From Schleiferilactobacillus perolens DSM 12744 (lineage in GTDB: Bacteria; Bacillota; Bacilli; Lactobacillales; Lactobacillaceae), in the NCBI RefSeq assembly GCF_001435585.1, contig NZ_AZEC01000001.1:186001-250000 (forward strand): DNA of 64,000 bases, written 5' to 3'. Below the pieces are notes generated by a model. The model saw nothing but the letters and a program-made list of their open reading frames with translations, was not told where the DNA came from and ran no database searches. Shown piece after piece: positions 18,634-27,313 of the stretch. Position numbers and translations under genes: made by a program. Within the stretch, counting starts at the first letter, position 1; each line of letters opens with the position of its first letter.

Positions 18634-20208
18634 ATGACCGTCACAATCAAAGATGTGCTCAGACTCCCCTCCATGCGCGGTGCGGTCCTACTGACAGACT
18701 CCGCTGGTCTGGCCAAGCCGGTCACGGCCGTCTCGGTGCTGGAATATTCTGATCCTACCCCGATGCAAAAAGACTTGAGCAATAAGATTAAATACTTGGG
18801 CGACGAGTTGGTCTTGACGGCGTTTGCCAGTGTCGCCAATGATGTGGCCGCGCAATGCGCGAATATTCGGCAAATGGCGCATTACGGTGATACGGGCATG
18901 ATCCTCTTTTATGTGGGGTTGTTGATGCCGAAAGTGGATCCGCAACTGATTGAAACGGCCAATGCGGTGGGTTACGTGCTCATCATGATGCCGCCGAAGG
19001 ATAAAAGCCTGGCATACAGCAGCGTAATCTCCGACATTATGCAGGAAGTCTTTCTAGATCGGATCAATAACCCGGTCTTTGCCATTGATATGTTGAAGCG
19101 GGTGACCAAACTGCCGGATACGCTGCATTCGGTGGATACGGTTCTACGCATGTTGTCCGATCGATTGCATTGCAGTATTGCCTTGCTGGACCGGGACTAT
19201 CAGTTGCTGCAAAGTGCTGCCTGGCCGGCCGAGCGGCAGGAAGACTGGGACCGGTTTGCCGCGGCGGAACAACAGCACCAACCGATTACGGATGACCGGA
19301 TCATCGACTGGGAAACCGTCAGTGATACGAAACAGTGGGGCATGATTCGGTTGCTGTTGTTAATCGACGGGCGGCGGATGAATGTGTATACCCGCAGCCA
19401 GATTATTGAAGCCATTCAGATTGCGCTGGATCTGTGGGGTCACGAGGCCGGGCCGGTGAACAAAGTGGCATTGCTGGCGGCGGTGATGGAGGATGAACCG
19501 ATCCGGATGCGTCACTTGGGCGAGTATTACCACCTGGATTTGAGTCAAATCCACCATATGTGGCTGATTCCAAACTTCCAAGGATTGGAGCGCCATGCCC
19601 ATCAGACTAAACTCGCGGCACTGTCGGAAAAGTATGCGCCCATTGCGATCTGTGAACGGTATAATGGCATGCTGTTTATCGTGCCCAGCGGTGATTTGGA
19701 CCCGATCACGTGGGAAAAATGGGGTAATGCGCTGGCCGCTCAATGTCATGACTGGCAAGCCGCGGTGCCGGTGCGCTGTCAAGATGTGACCACCCCGGCA
19801 TTGGTGCGGGAAGCAGTGCAGCTGACCCAGGAAGCGGCGAGCGATGCGGCAGTGATTTTTTACCGGCAACCGGTGCTCACATTGGGTAATCTTCGTCTGG
19901 CTAAGACGGCGCGGGAGAAACTGTCCGCTGGGGAACAGAATATTAGTGCGTATCTGAATCGTTGGTTAAGCTTGTTCAATCAGCGGGAACAGACTGAACT
20001 ATTGCAGACCTTAACCACCTATTTGCTGGATACGCACCAGAACGCAGCGGCCACAGCGGCGTTCTTATACGTGCATCCCAATACCGTCAAATACCGGCTG
20101 AATAAACTGGCTGGTCGTTTTGGTTTTCCCGTGGGCCAAATGCCGGATTCGTGGGCGTTATATGAATTATGCGGTGTCCTGCGGCTGGCGTATTATGCCA
20201 AACAGTGA
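18634..20208 (+). CDS. PucR-family transcriptional regulator
   Basis: 524 residues. The N-terminal PucR domain starts with TIKDVLRLPSMRGAVLLTDSAG and includes the SVLEYSDPTP strand. The C-terminal PucR HTH_30 domain contains NAAATAAFLYVHPNTVKYRL near residue 480. Such regulators activate purine, allantoin or hydantoin use. AAAAAGGAAG precedes ATG 18634. It lies immediately upstream of, and separated by a terminator from, a permease-DUF917-hydantoinase operon, its obvious target. Confidence 0.88.
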   Translation: MTVTIKDVLRLPSMRGAVLLTDSAGLAKPVTAVSVLEYSDPTPMQKDLSNKIKYLGDELVLTAFASVANDVAAQCANIRQMAHYGDTGMILFYVGLLMPKVDPQLIETANAVGYVLIMMPPKDKSLAYSSVISDIMQEVFLDRINNPVFAIDMLKRVTKLPDTLHSVDTVLRMLSDRLHCSIALLDRDYQLLQSAAWPAERQEDWDRFAAAEQQHQPITDDRIIDWETVSDTKQWGMIRLLLLIDGRRMNVYTRSQIIEAIQIALDLWGHEAGPVNKVALLAAVMEDEPIRMRHLGEYYHLDLSQIHHMWLIPNFQGLERHAHQTKLAALSEKYAPIAICERYNGMLFIVPSGDLDPITWEKWGNALAAQCHDWQAAVPVRCQDVTTPALVREAVQLTQEAASDAAVIFYRQPVLTLGNLRLAKTAREKLSAGEQNISAYLNRWLSLFNQREQTELLQTLTTYLLDTHQNAAATAAFLYVHPNTVKYRLNKLAGRFGFPVGQMPDSWALYELCGVLRLAYYAKQ

Positions 20209-20248
20209 GTTTCTGACTCATCCACCGCGCAATTAAATAATGAGAAGT

Positions 20249-20293
20249 GACCATTATGTTTGTCCATTACGACAAATTCAATGGTCTTTTTTT
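20249..20293 (+). terminator. Terminator after the pucR-like gene
   Basis: GACCATT (20249-20255) pairs with AATGGTC (20280-20286), followed by eight T. Confidence 0.8.
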
Positions 20294-20397
20294 GGCTGGA
20301 AAAACATAGACGCCGACTCAGTGCCGCGGTAAGCTGGTCAACAATTAAATACTGATAACTGATTGATGGCATCTTGATGCTTTTTAACATTATAGTT

Positions 20398-20411
20398 CTC
20401 ATTCAAATGAG
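20398..20411. promoter_or_regulatory. Small palindrome upstream of the permease operon
   Basis: CTCATTCAAATGAG, 6-base arms. A similar half-site (CTCATTC) lies in the pucR-like promoter at 18579, so it may be the regulator's binding site. Speculative. Confidence 0.3.
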
Positions 20412-20446
20412 TATCGGTATCATTAACCAAAACTGGAGATGGTTTT

Positions 20447-21811
20447 ATGGCAGCGAATGTCCCTGTGTCTGAAAAGGAAAAAATGAGCACCATGACAGAT
20501 GATTATTCCCTTTCCCGGGTCCCGGCTGAAGGCAAGACCCCCATGTGGAAAGTTTTGATGGTGCAAATCGGCGGCTTTGTGGCGCTGAGCCAGTTCATGC
20601 TGGGTGCCGAGCTGGGCTACGGCATGCCCTTTTGGGACGCCATTATTGCCACGACGCTGGGTTCCACCTTGCTGGAGTTCATTGCCTTTGGCTTAGGCGT
20701 TGCGGGCCAGCGAGAAGGCCTATCTACCAGTCTTTTGTCCAAGTGGGCCGGCTTTGGTACGTTGGGGTCAGCGATTGTTGGTCTGACCTTTGCCATTAGC
20801 CTGATCGGCTGGTTTGGGATTCAAAACTCGATCTTCGCTCAAGGAATCATTTCCTTGCTCGGTGGCCACATTAACTTTGCGCTCGTCGCCACCATTACTG
20901 GATTAGTGGTCACTGCGTCGGTATTGTTTGGTTTCAAAGGCCTTAGTTGGACGTCCAACATTTCCGTACCGGCTTTCATTATCGTCATCGGCTTGGCCAC
21001 GTATAACATGTTGAAGGGCCACACGATGACCGCCTTGATTACTATGGCAGCGCCGGGTACAGCGCTGACCATGAGTGCAGCAGTCACGATGGTCACCGGG
21101 AACTTCATTATTGGCGCGATCATCATGCCCGATCTGAATCGGTTCAACCATAATGCGAAAGATGTGTTCATGGTTTCCGTTGTCGGTACCTTGATCGGTG
21201 AGTTGGGCGTGAACGTTCTGGGCGTCCTAATGGCCCATGCGGTGGGCAGCCAGCAGATCATGCCGATTATTTATCAGCTGACCGGCGGGTTCGGTATTTT
21301 GCTGGTTATTTTCTCCAGCGTGAAAGTCAATGATTTGAATCTGTATTCGGCCACCTTGGATTTTGCCAACTTCTTTAAGCAGGTCTTCCACTGGAACTTG
21401 AATCGGGGCATGATCACCATCGTCGCCGGCGTGTTGGGCACTTTTCTTTCTGTGATCGGCTTAATCGATCAATTCAGCGGCTTCCTGAACATCCTCGGTG
21501 TCGTCTTTCCGCCAATTGCGTCCATTATGTTTATCGATTATTGGGTCCTGAAGCGGTCCCGGAAACAATTGGACGAAAGCCGCGCGAAGGGTGAATTGCC
21601 TGAAAAATCGGAAGTCTTTCACCCCGTGACGATTGTCGCTTGGGTCGTCGGCAGTGCGGTGGGCTTCTTCGTCAATTGGGGTATTTCATCCTTGAACGTC
21701 CTGGTGGTCTCTGGGTTGGTGTATTTCATCGGCATGAAGATTTTTGACAAGCAGCCTCAGGAAACAGTGATTACAGAAACGGCACCGGAGAAAGAGGAGG
21801 ATGATGCGTAA
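20447..21811 (+). CDS. NCS1 cytosine/purine/hydantoin permease
   Basis: 454 residues with about 12 membrane segments. The N-terminal cytoplasmic part ends in the family segment MLGAELGYGMPFWDAI, followed by the helical core LIGWFGIQNSIFAQG and NFIIGAIIMPDLNRF, close to CodB of the NCS1 family. It should import a nucleobase-like ring (cytosine, hydantoin or related) by cation symport. Its stop overlaps the next ATG by one base (TAATG), so translation is coupled to the DUF917 gene. Confidence 0.87.
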   Translation: MAANVPVSEKEKMSTMTDDYSLSRVPAEGKTPMWKVLMVQIGGFVALSQFMLGAELGYGMPFWDAIIATTLGSTLLEFIAFGLGVAGQREGLSTSLLSKWAGFGTLGSAIVGLTFAISLIGWFGIQNSIFAQGIISLLGGHINFALVATITGLVVTASVLFGFKGLSWTSNISVPAFIIVIGLATYNMLKGHTMTALITMAAPGTALTMSAAVTMVTGNFIIGAIIMPDLNRFNHNAKDVFMVSVVGTLIGELGVNVLGVLMAHAVGSQQIMPIIYQLTGGFGILLVIFSSVKVNDLNLYSATLDFANFFKQVFHWNLNRGMITIVAGVLGTFLSVIGLIDQFSGFLNILGVVFPPIASIMFIDYWVLKRSRKQLDESRAKGELPEKSEVFHPVTIVAWVVGSAVGFFVNWGISSLNVLVVSGLVYFIGMKIFDKQPQETVITETAPEKEEDDA

Positions 21812-22929
21812 TGCGCAAACTTGATATTCCCGCCATTCAACATATTGCGACGGGCGCCGCGCTGATGGGTGCCGGGGGCGGCGGCAACCCGTTCATTGGC
21901 AAACTCATGGCCATCAGTGCGGTCCGCCAATTCGGTCCTGTGACATTGCTGGATCCCAGCGAGGTACCGGATGATGCGGTGGTTAGTTCCCCATCCGGCA
22001 TCGGCGCACCCGCCGTCACCCTGGAGAAATTTCCCAACGGCAGCGAATTTAAACTGGCAATGAAAAAACTGGAAGATTTGTTGGGCAAGCCGATCACGGC
22101 TGTCTTCCCCATTGAAGCCGGCGGTATTAATTCCATGATGCCGCTGGTGGTCGGCGCCCAGATGCACCTGCCCGTGGTGGATGCGGACGGCATGGGCCGG
22201 GCCTTTCCCGAACTGCAGATGTCCACGCTGGTTTTGGCGGGACATAAGATTTGCCCCATCGTGATGGCAGATGAAAAAGGCAATTCGGTGATCATCAACA
22301 CCGACGATCCCCACGATGCCGAGAAGTTTGCTCGGGCGATTACGGTGCAAATGGGGGCCACAGCCCAATCGGCCAGTGATACGACCACTGGCAAAGCACT
22401 GCGCGAAGACGGCGTGACCGGCATCATGACGCTGTGTGAAAAGATTGGGACGCTCCTGAGTGCTGTCAGTCAATATCCCACAGTGGCGGATGCTTTGCAG
22501 GACTTATTGCAGGTGACCCATGGCTACCATATGATGACGGCCAAAATTACGGATATTCGGCATGTCACCAAGGGTGGTTTCAACTTCGGCACCGTCATTT
22601 TCAACGGTCTCGATGAAGACCAGGGCCACACGGGCCAGCTGGAATTTCAAAACGAAAATATTGTCTTTAAACGAGAGGACACAGTGCTGGCCACTGCCCC
22701 GGATATCATTGCCCTGGTGGATACGGAGACGTTGATGCCAGTCACGAATGAAATGCTGCACTATGGCAAACGGGTGTTTGTGCTGGGGATTCCGTGCAAC
22801 CCGAAATGGCGCACCCCAGCCGGCATCAAGAGTGTGGGGCCGCGGTACTTTAAGTACGATTTGGACTATGAACCCGTGGAAGATCGGGTCAAGGCGTTTC
22901 GGAGTCAGACGGTGGAGGCGGTGAAATGA
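21811..22929 (+). CDS. DUF917 family protein
   Basis: 372 residues of the DUF917 family, recognised by the N-terminal ATGAALMGAGGGGNPFIGKLM glycine loop and the GGINSMMPL and ADGMGRAFPELQMSTL blocks. Members sit next to hydantoinase/oxoprolinase genes; some have been linked to desulfurisation of S-methyl-thiohydantoin, but function here is not established. It overlaps the permease by one base and the hydantoinase gene by four (ATGA), so the three proteins are made together. Confidence 0.85.
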   Translation: MRKLDIPAIQHIATGAALMGAGGGGNPFIGKLMAISAVRQFGPVTLLDPSEVPDDAVVSSPSGIGAPAVTLEKFPNGSEFKLAMKKLEDLLGKPITAVFPIEAGGINSMMPLVVGAQMHLPVVDADGMGRAFPELQMSTLVLAGHKICPIVMADEKGNSVIINTDDPHDAEKFARAITVQMGATAQSASDTTTGKALREDGVTGIMTLCEKIGTLLSAVSQYPTVADALQDLLQVTHGYHMMTAKITDIRHVTKGGFNFGTVIFNGLDEDQGHTGQLEFQNENIVFKREDTVLATAPDIIALVDTETLMPVTNEMLHYGKRVFVLGIPCNPKWRTPAGIKSVGPRYFKYDLDYEPVEDRVKAFRSQTVEAVK

Positions 22930-24482
22930 AATATCGGTTAGGTATCGACGTGGGCGGTACGAATACGGATGCGGTGATTTTGGACGAGCAGCAAACCGTC
23001 GTTGCCAGTATCAAGACCCACACGACGGCAGATATTGAATCGGGGATCGATCATGCCATTGCCGGGGTATTGGCTGAAAGCGGCATTGCCCCCGCAGACA
23101 TTCATTGGGCGATGCTCGGGACCACCCAGGCAACCAATGCCATTGTGGAACGTAAGGAGTTGGCCCGAGTCGGTGTCATTCGGCTGGGTTACCCCGCCAC
23201 CGTGGCGATTCCTCCTTATACGGAGTGGCCGGACGATATTGTTCAGATTCTTTCCGGACAGTACGCTTTGGTCCATGGCGGATACGAATATGATGGGCAG
23301 ACATTGACCATCATGGATGATGACGAACTGCGCGAGGTCTTAACTGGTTGGCAGGGCAAGGTGGACGCGTTGGCCGTGGTCGGCGTCTTTTCTGCCCTGA
23401 ATAAGGATCAGGAAGAACACGTCGCCGCAATCGCGCAGGAGACTCTGGGTGCCGATATTCCGGTCTCTTTGTCCGCCACGATTGGCTCCATTGGGTTGAT
23501 TCCGCGAGAAAATGCGACCATCTTGAACGCGGCTCTGTATAAAGTCATTCAGCGGGTGACCCGCGGCTTTTCCGAAGCCTTGCGTCAACGCGGTGTCAAC
23601 GATGCCACGGTCTATCTGTGTCAAAATGACGGTACCGTGATGTCCCTGGACTTTGCCGCGCAGTATCCGATCTTAACCATCGGCAGCGGCCCCACCAACA
23701 GTATCCGCGGGGCGGCTTACCTGGCTCAGAAGAAGAATGCGCTGGTGCTGGACATCGGCGGGACAACCTCTGATATCGGGGTGCTGGTGAATAATTTCCC
23801 CCGCGAATCCAGCAAAGGGGTTGAAGTCGGTGGTGTTCAGACCAACTTCCGGATGCCCGATATTTTGTCCATCGGCCTGGGCGGCGGCAGTATTGTCCGG
23901 CAACACGCAGATGGTTCTGTCACTGTGGGTCCGGATAGTGTCGGCTACCGCATCACCGAACAGGCCCGCTGCTTTGGCGGTGATGTCCTCACAGCCACCG
24001 ATATTGCGGTCCGATTGGGTAATGCAGCGTTAGGTGACCCCAGTTTGGTCACCGATTTAGACGATGACTTGGTGCAAAAAGCGGCGGCGGAGATTCGCCG
24101 GATGCTGGAAGAAGCCATTGATAAAATGAAACCCAGCGCCGAAGATGTGGATCTGATCCTAGTCGGCGGCGGGATGATCATCGTCCACGGCCAACTAACC
24201 GGCACCGCCCACACGTACACAGACTCCCACGGCGGCGTGGCCAATGCCATTGGCGCCACGATTGCGCAAGTGGGTGGCCAATACGAGAAGTTGTACCAAT
24301 ACGCTAATGTCGATCGCGCTAAAGCGATTGCCGATGCCACCGCCTTGGCCGAACGCCAAGCGGCTACTGCGGGGGCGATTCCAGAGTCGACCCAGGTGGT
24401 GGACGTGGAAGAGATTCCGCTGGCCTATGCACCGGGGGATACGACTCGGGTGAAGGTCCGGGCTGTGGGGCAGTTGAAGTAA
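22926..24482 (+). CDS. Hydantoinase/oxoprolinase family protein (HyuA-like)
   Basis: 518 residues. The N-terminal ASKHA-type part begins RLGIDVGGTNTDAVILDE, followed by LGTTQATNAIVERK, the central ALVLDIGGTTSDIGVL and the C-terminal VGGGMIIVHGQLTG. It is shorter than 5-oxoprolinases (about 690) and corresponds to the HyuA half alone, with no HyuB in the window. The likely role is ATP-dependent ring opening of a hydantoin-like compound brought in by the NCS1 permease. The substrate is inferred from neighbours only. Confidence 0.86.
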   Translation: MKYRLGIDVGGTNTDAVILDEQQTVVASIKTHTTADIESGIDHAIAGVLAESGIAPADIHWAMLGTTQATNAIVERKELARVGVIRLGYPATVAIPPYTEWPDDIVQILSGQYALVHGGYEYDGQTLTIMDDDELREVLTGWQGKVDALAVVGVFSALNKDQEEHVAAIAQETLGADIPVSLSATIGSIGLIPRENATILNAALYKVIQRVTRGFSEALRQRGVNDATVYLCQNDGTVMSLDFAAQYPILTIGSGPTNSIRGAAYLAQKKNALVLDIGGTTSDIGVLVNNFPRESSKGVEVGGVQTNFRMPDILSIGLGGGSIVRQHADGSVTVGPDSVGYRITEQARCFGGDVLTATDIAVRLGNAALGDPSLVTDLDDDLVQKAAAEIRRMLEEAIDKMKPSAEDVDLILVGGGMIIVHGQLTGTAHTYTDSHGGVANAIGATIAQVGGQYEKLYQYANVDRAKAIADATALAERQAATAGAIPESTQVVDVEEIPLAYAPGDTTRVKVRAVGQLK

Positions 24483-24508
24483 CTGACGAATTGCAGAGAA
24501 GACTCTTT

Positions 24509-24539
24509 GAGAGCGCATTTTTCCGTGCTCTCTTTTTTT
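24509..24539 (+). terminator. Terminator of the hydantoinase operon
   Basis: GAGAGC (24509-24514) pairs with GCTCTC (24527-24532), followed by seven T. Confidence 0.8.
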
Positions 24540-24548
24540 GCCAAACCA

Positions 24549-24578
24549 TTGAACATTTGTTCCCCTGGATGCTATAAT
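24549..24578 (+). promoter_or_regulatory. Promoter of the DUF1828 gene pair
   Basis: TTGAAC (24549-24554), 18-base spacer, TATAAT (24573-24578). Confidence 0.6.
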
Positions 24579-24624
24579 CAACCCAATAAGGGAATAAATA
24601 TTTTTGAGAAGGAAATTGATATGT

Positions 24625-24729
24625 ATGGCGTACGATATTTTCACTCAGCCTAAGCAGGCACCGCTACGCACTTCAAATATTCAATGGCGTATACTGGGTA
24701 CACTAAGAAAGGACAAAACCAATGATTGA
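24625..24729 (+). CDS. Possible 34-residue leader ORF before the DUF1828 gene
   Basis: ATG 24625 begins a short basic peptide (MAYDIFTQPKQ...) whose stop overlaps the start of the next gene by eight bases; AAGGA lies 11 bases upstream. The overlap suggests translational coupling, but codon evidence is minimal. Confidence 0.25.
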   Translation: MAYDIFTQPKQAPLRTSNIQWRILGTLRKDKTND

Positions 24730-25132
24730 TGCCAATGCACTCCGCGATAGCCATCTGAAATGGCTCCAAGATAATACCATTTTTAAGCAGATTGACGACG
24801 GAATCGTCCGTATCGAAACCAGTTTTGTTGATGCTGGTGGTGATGGCATTATTATTTACGCTATCGTAGACGAGGTGCCGCCTGTTCAAATTATTTTATC
24901 CGATGATAGCTGGACACTGGAGACTTTGGCTGAGCGCGGTGTATCTTTTGAAGGGTACCTAAAGCGCCAGAAGCTATTGATAAATAAATTGCATTCGTCG
25001 GGGGTGCAATTAACAGACAGCGAGCTGACCATCCAAGGAAATCTGGAGCAGTTCTCTGAGTTAGTCAATCGTTTTCTGCAGACTATTATTTTTATTAATG
25101 ACATGTCCATGATGGCCAATTTTGATGAATAA
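24722..25132 (+). CDS. DUF1828-domain protein, first copy
   Basis: 136 residues that follow the DUF1828 pattern: an early acidic region, the strand VQIILSDDSWTLETLAERGVS, KRQKLLINKLHSSGVQLTDSELTI and a terminal helix ending in FINDMSM. No catalytic function is established for this family; members often lie in accessory regions beside toxin-antitoxin and phage-defence genes. AAAGGAC precedes ATG 24722. The next gene is a diverged paralogue 29 bases away. Confidence 0.65.
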   Translation: MIDANALRDSHLKWLQDNTIFKQIDDGIVRIETSFVDAGGDGIIIYAIVDEVPPVQIILSDDSWTLETLAERGVSFEGYLKRQKLLINKLHSSGVQLTDSELTIQGNLEQFSELVNRFLQTIIFINDMSMMANFDE

Positions 25133-25161
25133 CTCTGACACAAAACAAGGAGAAAACCTGT

Positions 25162-25524
25162 ATGGGACTCGAAAATGAAGAATGGATTCCGGATCCATAC
25201 TATAGGGACCGATCTGCACATATTGATGAAATCACAACACCTTTCACCGACCCTCTCGGTGACAATATTCGTTTTTTTGTTGTCCCACTCACCAACGGAC
25301 AGATTTATCTGACGGATGACGGCAATACGATCCTTGACTTGACCATGCAACATCCCGAGTACGACTACCATGAGCTTGCTCAACACTATCAGAACATTGC
25401 CAGTCAGCATCAACTCTTTTTGAGTGCGGATGGTGTTTTGGGTATTGTGGGTACTAATAAGCAAGTGGCACTTTTAGCGGGAAAAATGATACAAGTCATT
25501 CGGAAAATCAATGAGTTGTGGTAA
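25162..25524 (+). CDS. DUF1828-like protein, second copy
   Basis: 120 residues with the same architecture as its neighbour: ITTPFTDPLGDNIRFFVVPLTNGQIYLTDDGNTILDL, then HYQNIASQHQLFLSADGVLGIV and a terminal helix. Shared landmarks (an LTDDG/LSDDS strand, a final amphipathic helix) suggest a tandem duplication with strong divergence, so that the two may form a heteromer. CAAGGAGAA is the ribosome site. Function unknown. Confidence 0.6.
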   Translation: MGLENEEWIPDPYYRDRSAHIDEITTPFTDPLGDNIRFFVVPLTNGQIYLTDDGNTILDLTMQHPEYDYHELAQHYQNIASQHQLFLSADGVLGIVGTNKQVALLAGKMIQVIRKINELW

Positions 25525-25642
25525 CGCCACTTTTAGTAATTCGGGGTGCTTGTTCAATGACAGCCAACCAAGTAGTCGACATTGCACATACACTAATGTT
25601 GATGATGTGTATTTCGTGTGCATGAAAGGAACTGTGTATGGA

Positions 25643-25957
25643 ATGAGAAACAAAAATACATATCAGATAATCGGTAATTTAGATCCAGCGGAGGGTGTTT
25701 TCGCTGGGAAGGTCAAGACGCAGAAAGTAGGTAATTCAATCAGTTTACCGGTACCGAGAACGGTTAAAATCAGGGATGGCATTCAGTACAACACGATTGT
25801 CTTTCCAGATGGGACAATTGTTTATAAGCCGAAACCACAGTCTCAGGGAGACGAAAACCCTTGGTTGGACGGTGAATATGACCATTGCGATTTTCGTGAA
25901 GCGTTGGATCATGGTCTGAATTATAGTGACGAGAAACGCGCTGGAAAGGAACTATAG
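25643..25957 (+). CDS. MazE/AbrB-type antitoxin
   Basis: 104 residues from ATG 25643, preceded by GAAAGGA; the frame is open further upstream, but the preceding residues are cysteine- and serine-rich non-homologous sequence. The SpoVT/AbrB swapped-hairpin domain is visible as VKTQKVGNSISLPVPRTVKI with following FPDGTIVYKP. The acidic C-terminus (WLDGEYDHCDFREALDH) would neutralise a toxin. The gene just downstream is a broken MazF/PemK toxin, so this antitoxin is now orphaned. Confidence 0.65.
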   Translation: MRNKNTYQIIGNLDPAEGVFAGKVKTQKVGNSISLPVPRTVKIRDGIQYNTIVFPDGTIVYKPKPQSQGDENPWLDGEYDHCDFREALDHGLNYSDEKRAGKEL

Positions 25958-25959
25958 CA

Positions 25960-26160
25960 ATGGTCCCGTTCAAACGAGTGTCGCAGTTCGGCGTTCGTAA
26001 TGGACTGGACAGTCCCATTCAGGGCAATATATTTAACTGGTAGGTAATCATCAGATATGACTCGGTAAAAAGACACGGAAAAATTGTCGGTCACGTTAGC
26101 GATGAATTACTACGGGCATTACTGACGAAGGTACATCAAATTTACAACCTTTCAGATTGA
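25960..26160 (+). pseudogene. MazF/PemK toxin remnant with an in-frame amber codon
   Basis: Immediately after the antitoxin one frame reads QFGVRNGLDSPIQGNIFNW, a TAG at 26041, then VIIRYDSVKRHGKIVGHVSD and ELLRALLTKVHQIYNLSD. The second part resembles the final strand and helix of MazF/PemK endoribonucleases (normal length about 110). The N-terminal half is absent and the stop falls inside the fold, so it cannot make an active toxin unless the stop is read through. Confidence 0.55.
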
Positions 26161-26163
26161 ACT

Positions 26164-26207
26164 CGGTTGGTGGACGGTTGTAACCGGAATTTACACACAT
26201 GCAACCG
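26164..26207. promoter_or_regulatory. CGGTTG/CAACCG repeats upstream of the AbiEii pair
   Basis: CGGTTG at 26164 and 26175 and CAACCG at 26202, with CGGTTGTAACCG forming a short inverted repeat. This is just before the first gene of the toxin-antitoxin pair and could be its autoregulatory operator. Confidence 0.35.
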
Positions 26208-26222
26208 AAAGGAAGGATCTGC

Positions 26223-26672
26223 ATGAAATACATCTCTGGGCTTTACGCCCTGAACATCCCGGATCCAGCAGAACAAACTACTGGTGATTGGCATTGGGGT
26301 GCGTTGGACTGGACCCGTATTCCTCTGTTCAATTCAAGCAACAGTATCTACGGTGATTATGGCATCCGCCGTAATGCCAATGTTCCTCATGCACCAGGGA
26401 ATACGTTCTACAATGTGGCTAACCACATTCGCGCCTTGTTAGATATGCTGGTTGCGGGGCAGCTTGACTTGGCAGGCGGAATGCGTGACGATTTTATTTG
26501 CAATGATGCATTGACGCCAGAAGTGTCCGATAAAGTATGGCAGTTGCGGCACACTACAAATTGGCTGCAAATCGATAAATTTATGGGTAGCGAGTATTTC
26601 ATGCAGTGGGAGGACTACAAAGATGATCGCACTCACGCCGCAACAAAGGCGACACAAGGACCTCATTCGTGA
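26223..26672 (+). CDS. Conserved partner of an AbiEii-type toxin (putative antitoxin)
   Basis: 149 residues from ATG 26223 behind AAAGGAAGG. Begins MKYISGLYALNIPD and contains GDWHWGALDW, then YNVANHIRALLDMLVAGQLDLAGGMRDDFIC and a tail rich in tryptophan and charged residues. I recognise it only as the kind of small protein that precedes AbiEii nucleotidyltransferases in lactic acid bacteria; no winged helix like classical AbiEi is obvious. It overlaps the next gene by 50 bases. An antitoxin role is inferred from position. Confidence 0.5.
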   Translation: MKYISGLYALNIPDPAEQTTGDWHWGALDWTRIPLFNSSNSIYGDYGIRRNANVPHAPGNTFYNVANHIRALLDMLVAGQLDLAGGMRDDFICNDALTPEVSDKVWQLRHTTNWLQIDKFMGSEYFMQWEDYKDDRTHAATKATQGPHS

Positions 26673-27282
26673 TTTTCTGGTGTATGTCAATGATCAGGAT
26701 GCTCAATATGTCCTCAGGGGTGGCACAGCGCTCATGGTCTGCTACGGCCTGGACCGGTTTTCGGAAGATGTCAACTTGGATGGTCATGGGGTGGCAATCA
26801 GGAATTATGTTAGTCGCTTTGCGCAAAATCGAGGGATTGATTACCACATAGTCCAAGATACCGATACCGTGAAACAATTTGTACTGCAGAACGGCAACGA
26901 CCGATTGGGGATTGAGACAGTGTACCGTAGAAAGTACACAGATCCAACAACCATCAATAAAATCAACGGCATCAGCGTCTACAATCTCGATGCGTTGGCG
27001 ATAATGAAGAACAACGCTTACCAGAGCCGGAACAGGATACGAGATTTGTACGATTTGATCTTTATACTGACCCACCATTGGGATGATGTTAGTAAACATA
27101 CCAAGGCGACAATTGCAGATGCGTTTTCCTATCATGGATTAGAACGGCTTGATTATGACGTGAAAACCCAGCAAGATGTTTTGATCCCTGAGGAACTGGT
27201 GGACCAAATGACTAATAATTTTCCTGGCATTTACGATCGATTAGGTTTGGTTGGTGACACAAACCGTAGAACCAGAGACTGA
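26623..27282 (+). CDS. AbiEii/AbiGii-family nucleotidyltransferase toxin
   Basis: 219 residues. The nucleotidyltransferase signature is LRGGTALMVCYGLDRFSEDVNLDG; downstream VYNLDALAIMKNNAYQSRNRIRDLYDLIFIL is the conserved second block. Family members add nucleotides to tRNA acceptor stems and give abortive phage resistance. The metal-binding acidic pair normally D-x-D reads Asp49-Val-Asn51, so one ligand is changed and activity is uncertain. GGGAGGAC inside the upstream gene is the ribosome site, giving a coupled overlap. Confidence 0.75.
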   Translation: MIALTPQQRRHKDLIRDFLVYVNDQDAQYVLRGGTALMVCYGLDRFSEDVNLDGHGVAIRNYVSRFAQNRGIDYHIVQDTDTVKQFVLQNGNDRLGIETVYRRKYTDPTTINKINGISVYNLDALAIMKNNAYQSRNRIRDLYDLIFILTHHWDDVSKHTKATIADAFSYHGLERLDYDVKTQQDVLIPEELVDQMTNNFPGIYDRLGLVGDTNRRTRD

Positions 27283-27313
27283 AAAGAAAAACTACTACCA
27301 AGAGTGAAACAAT

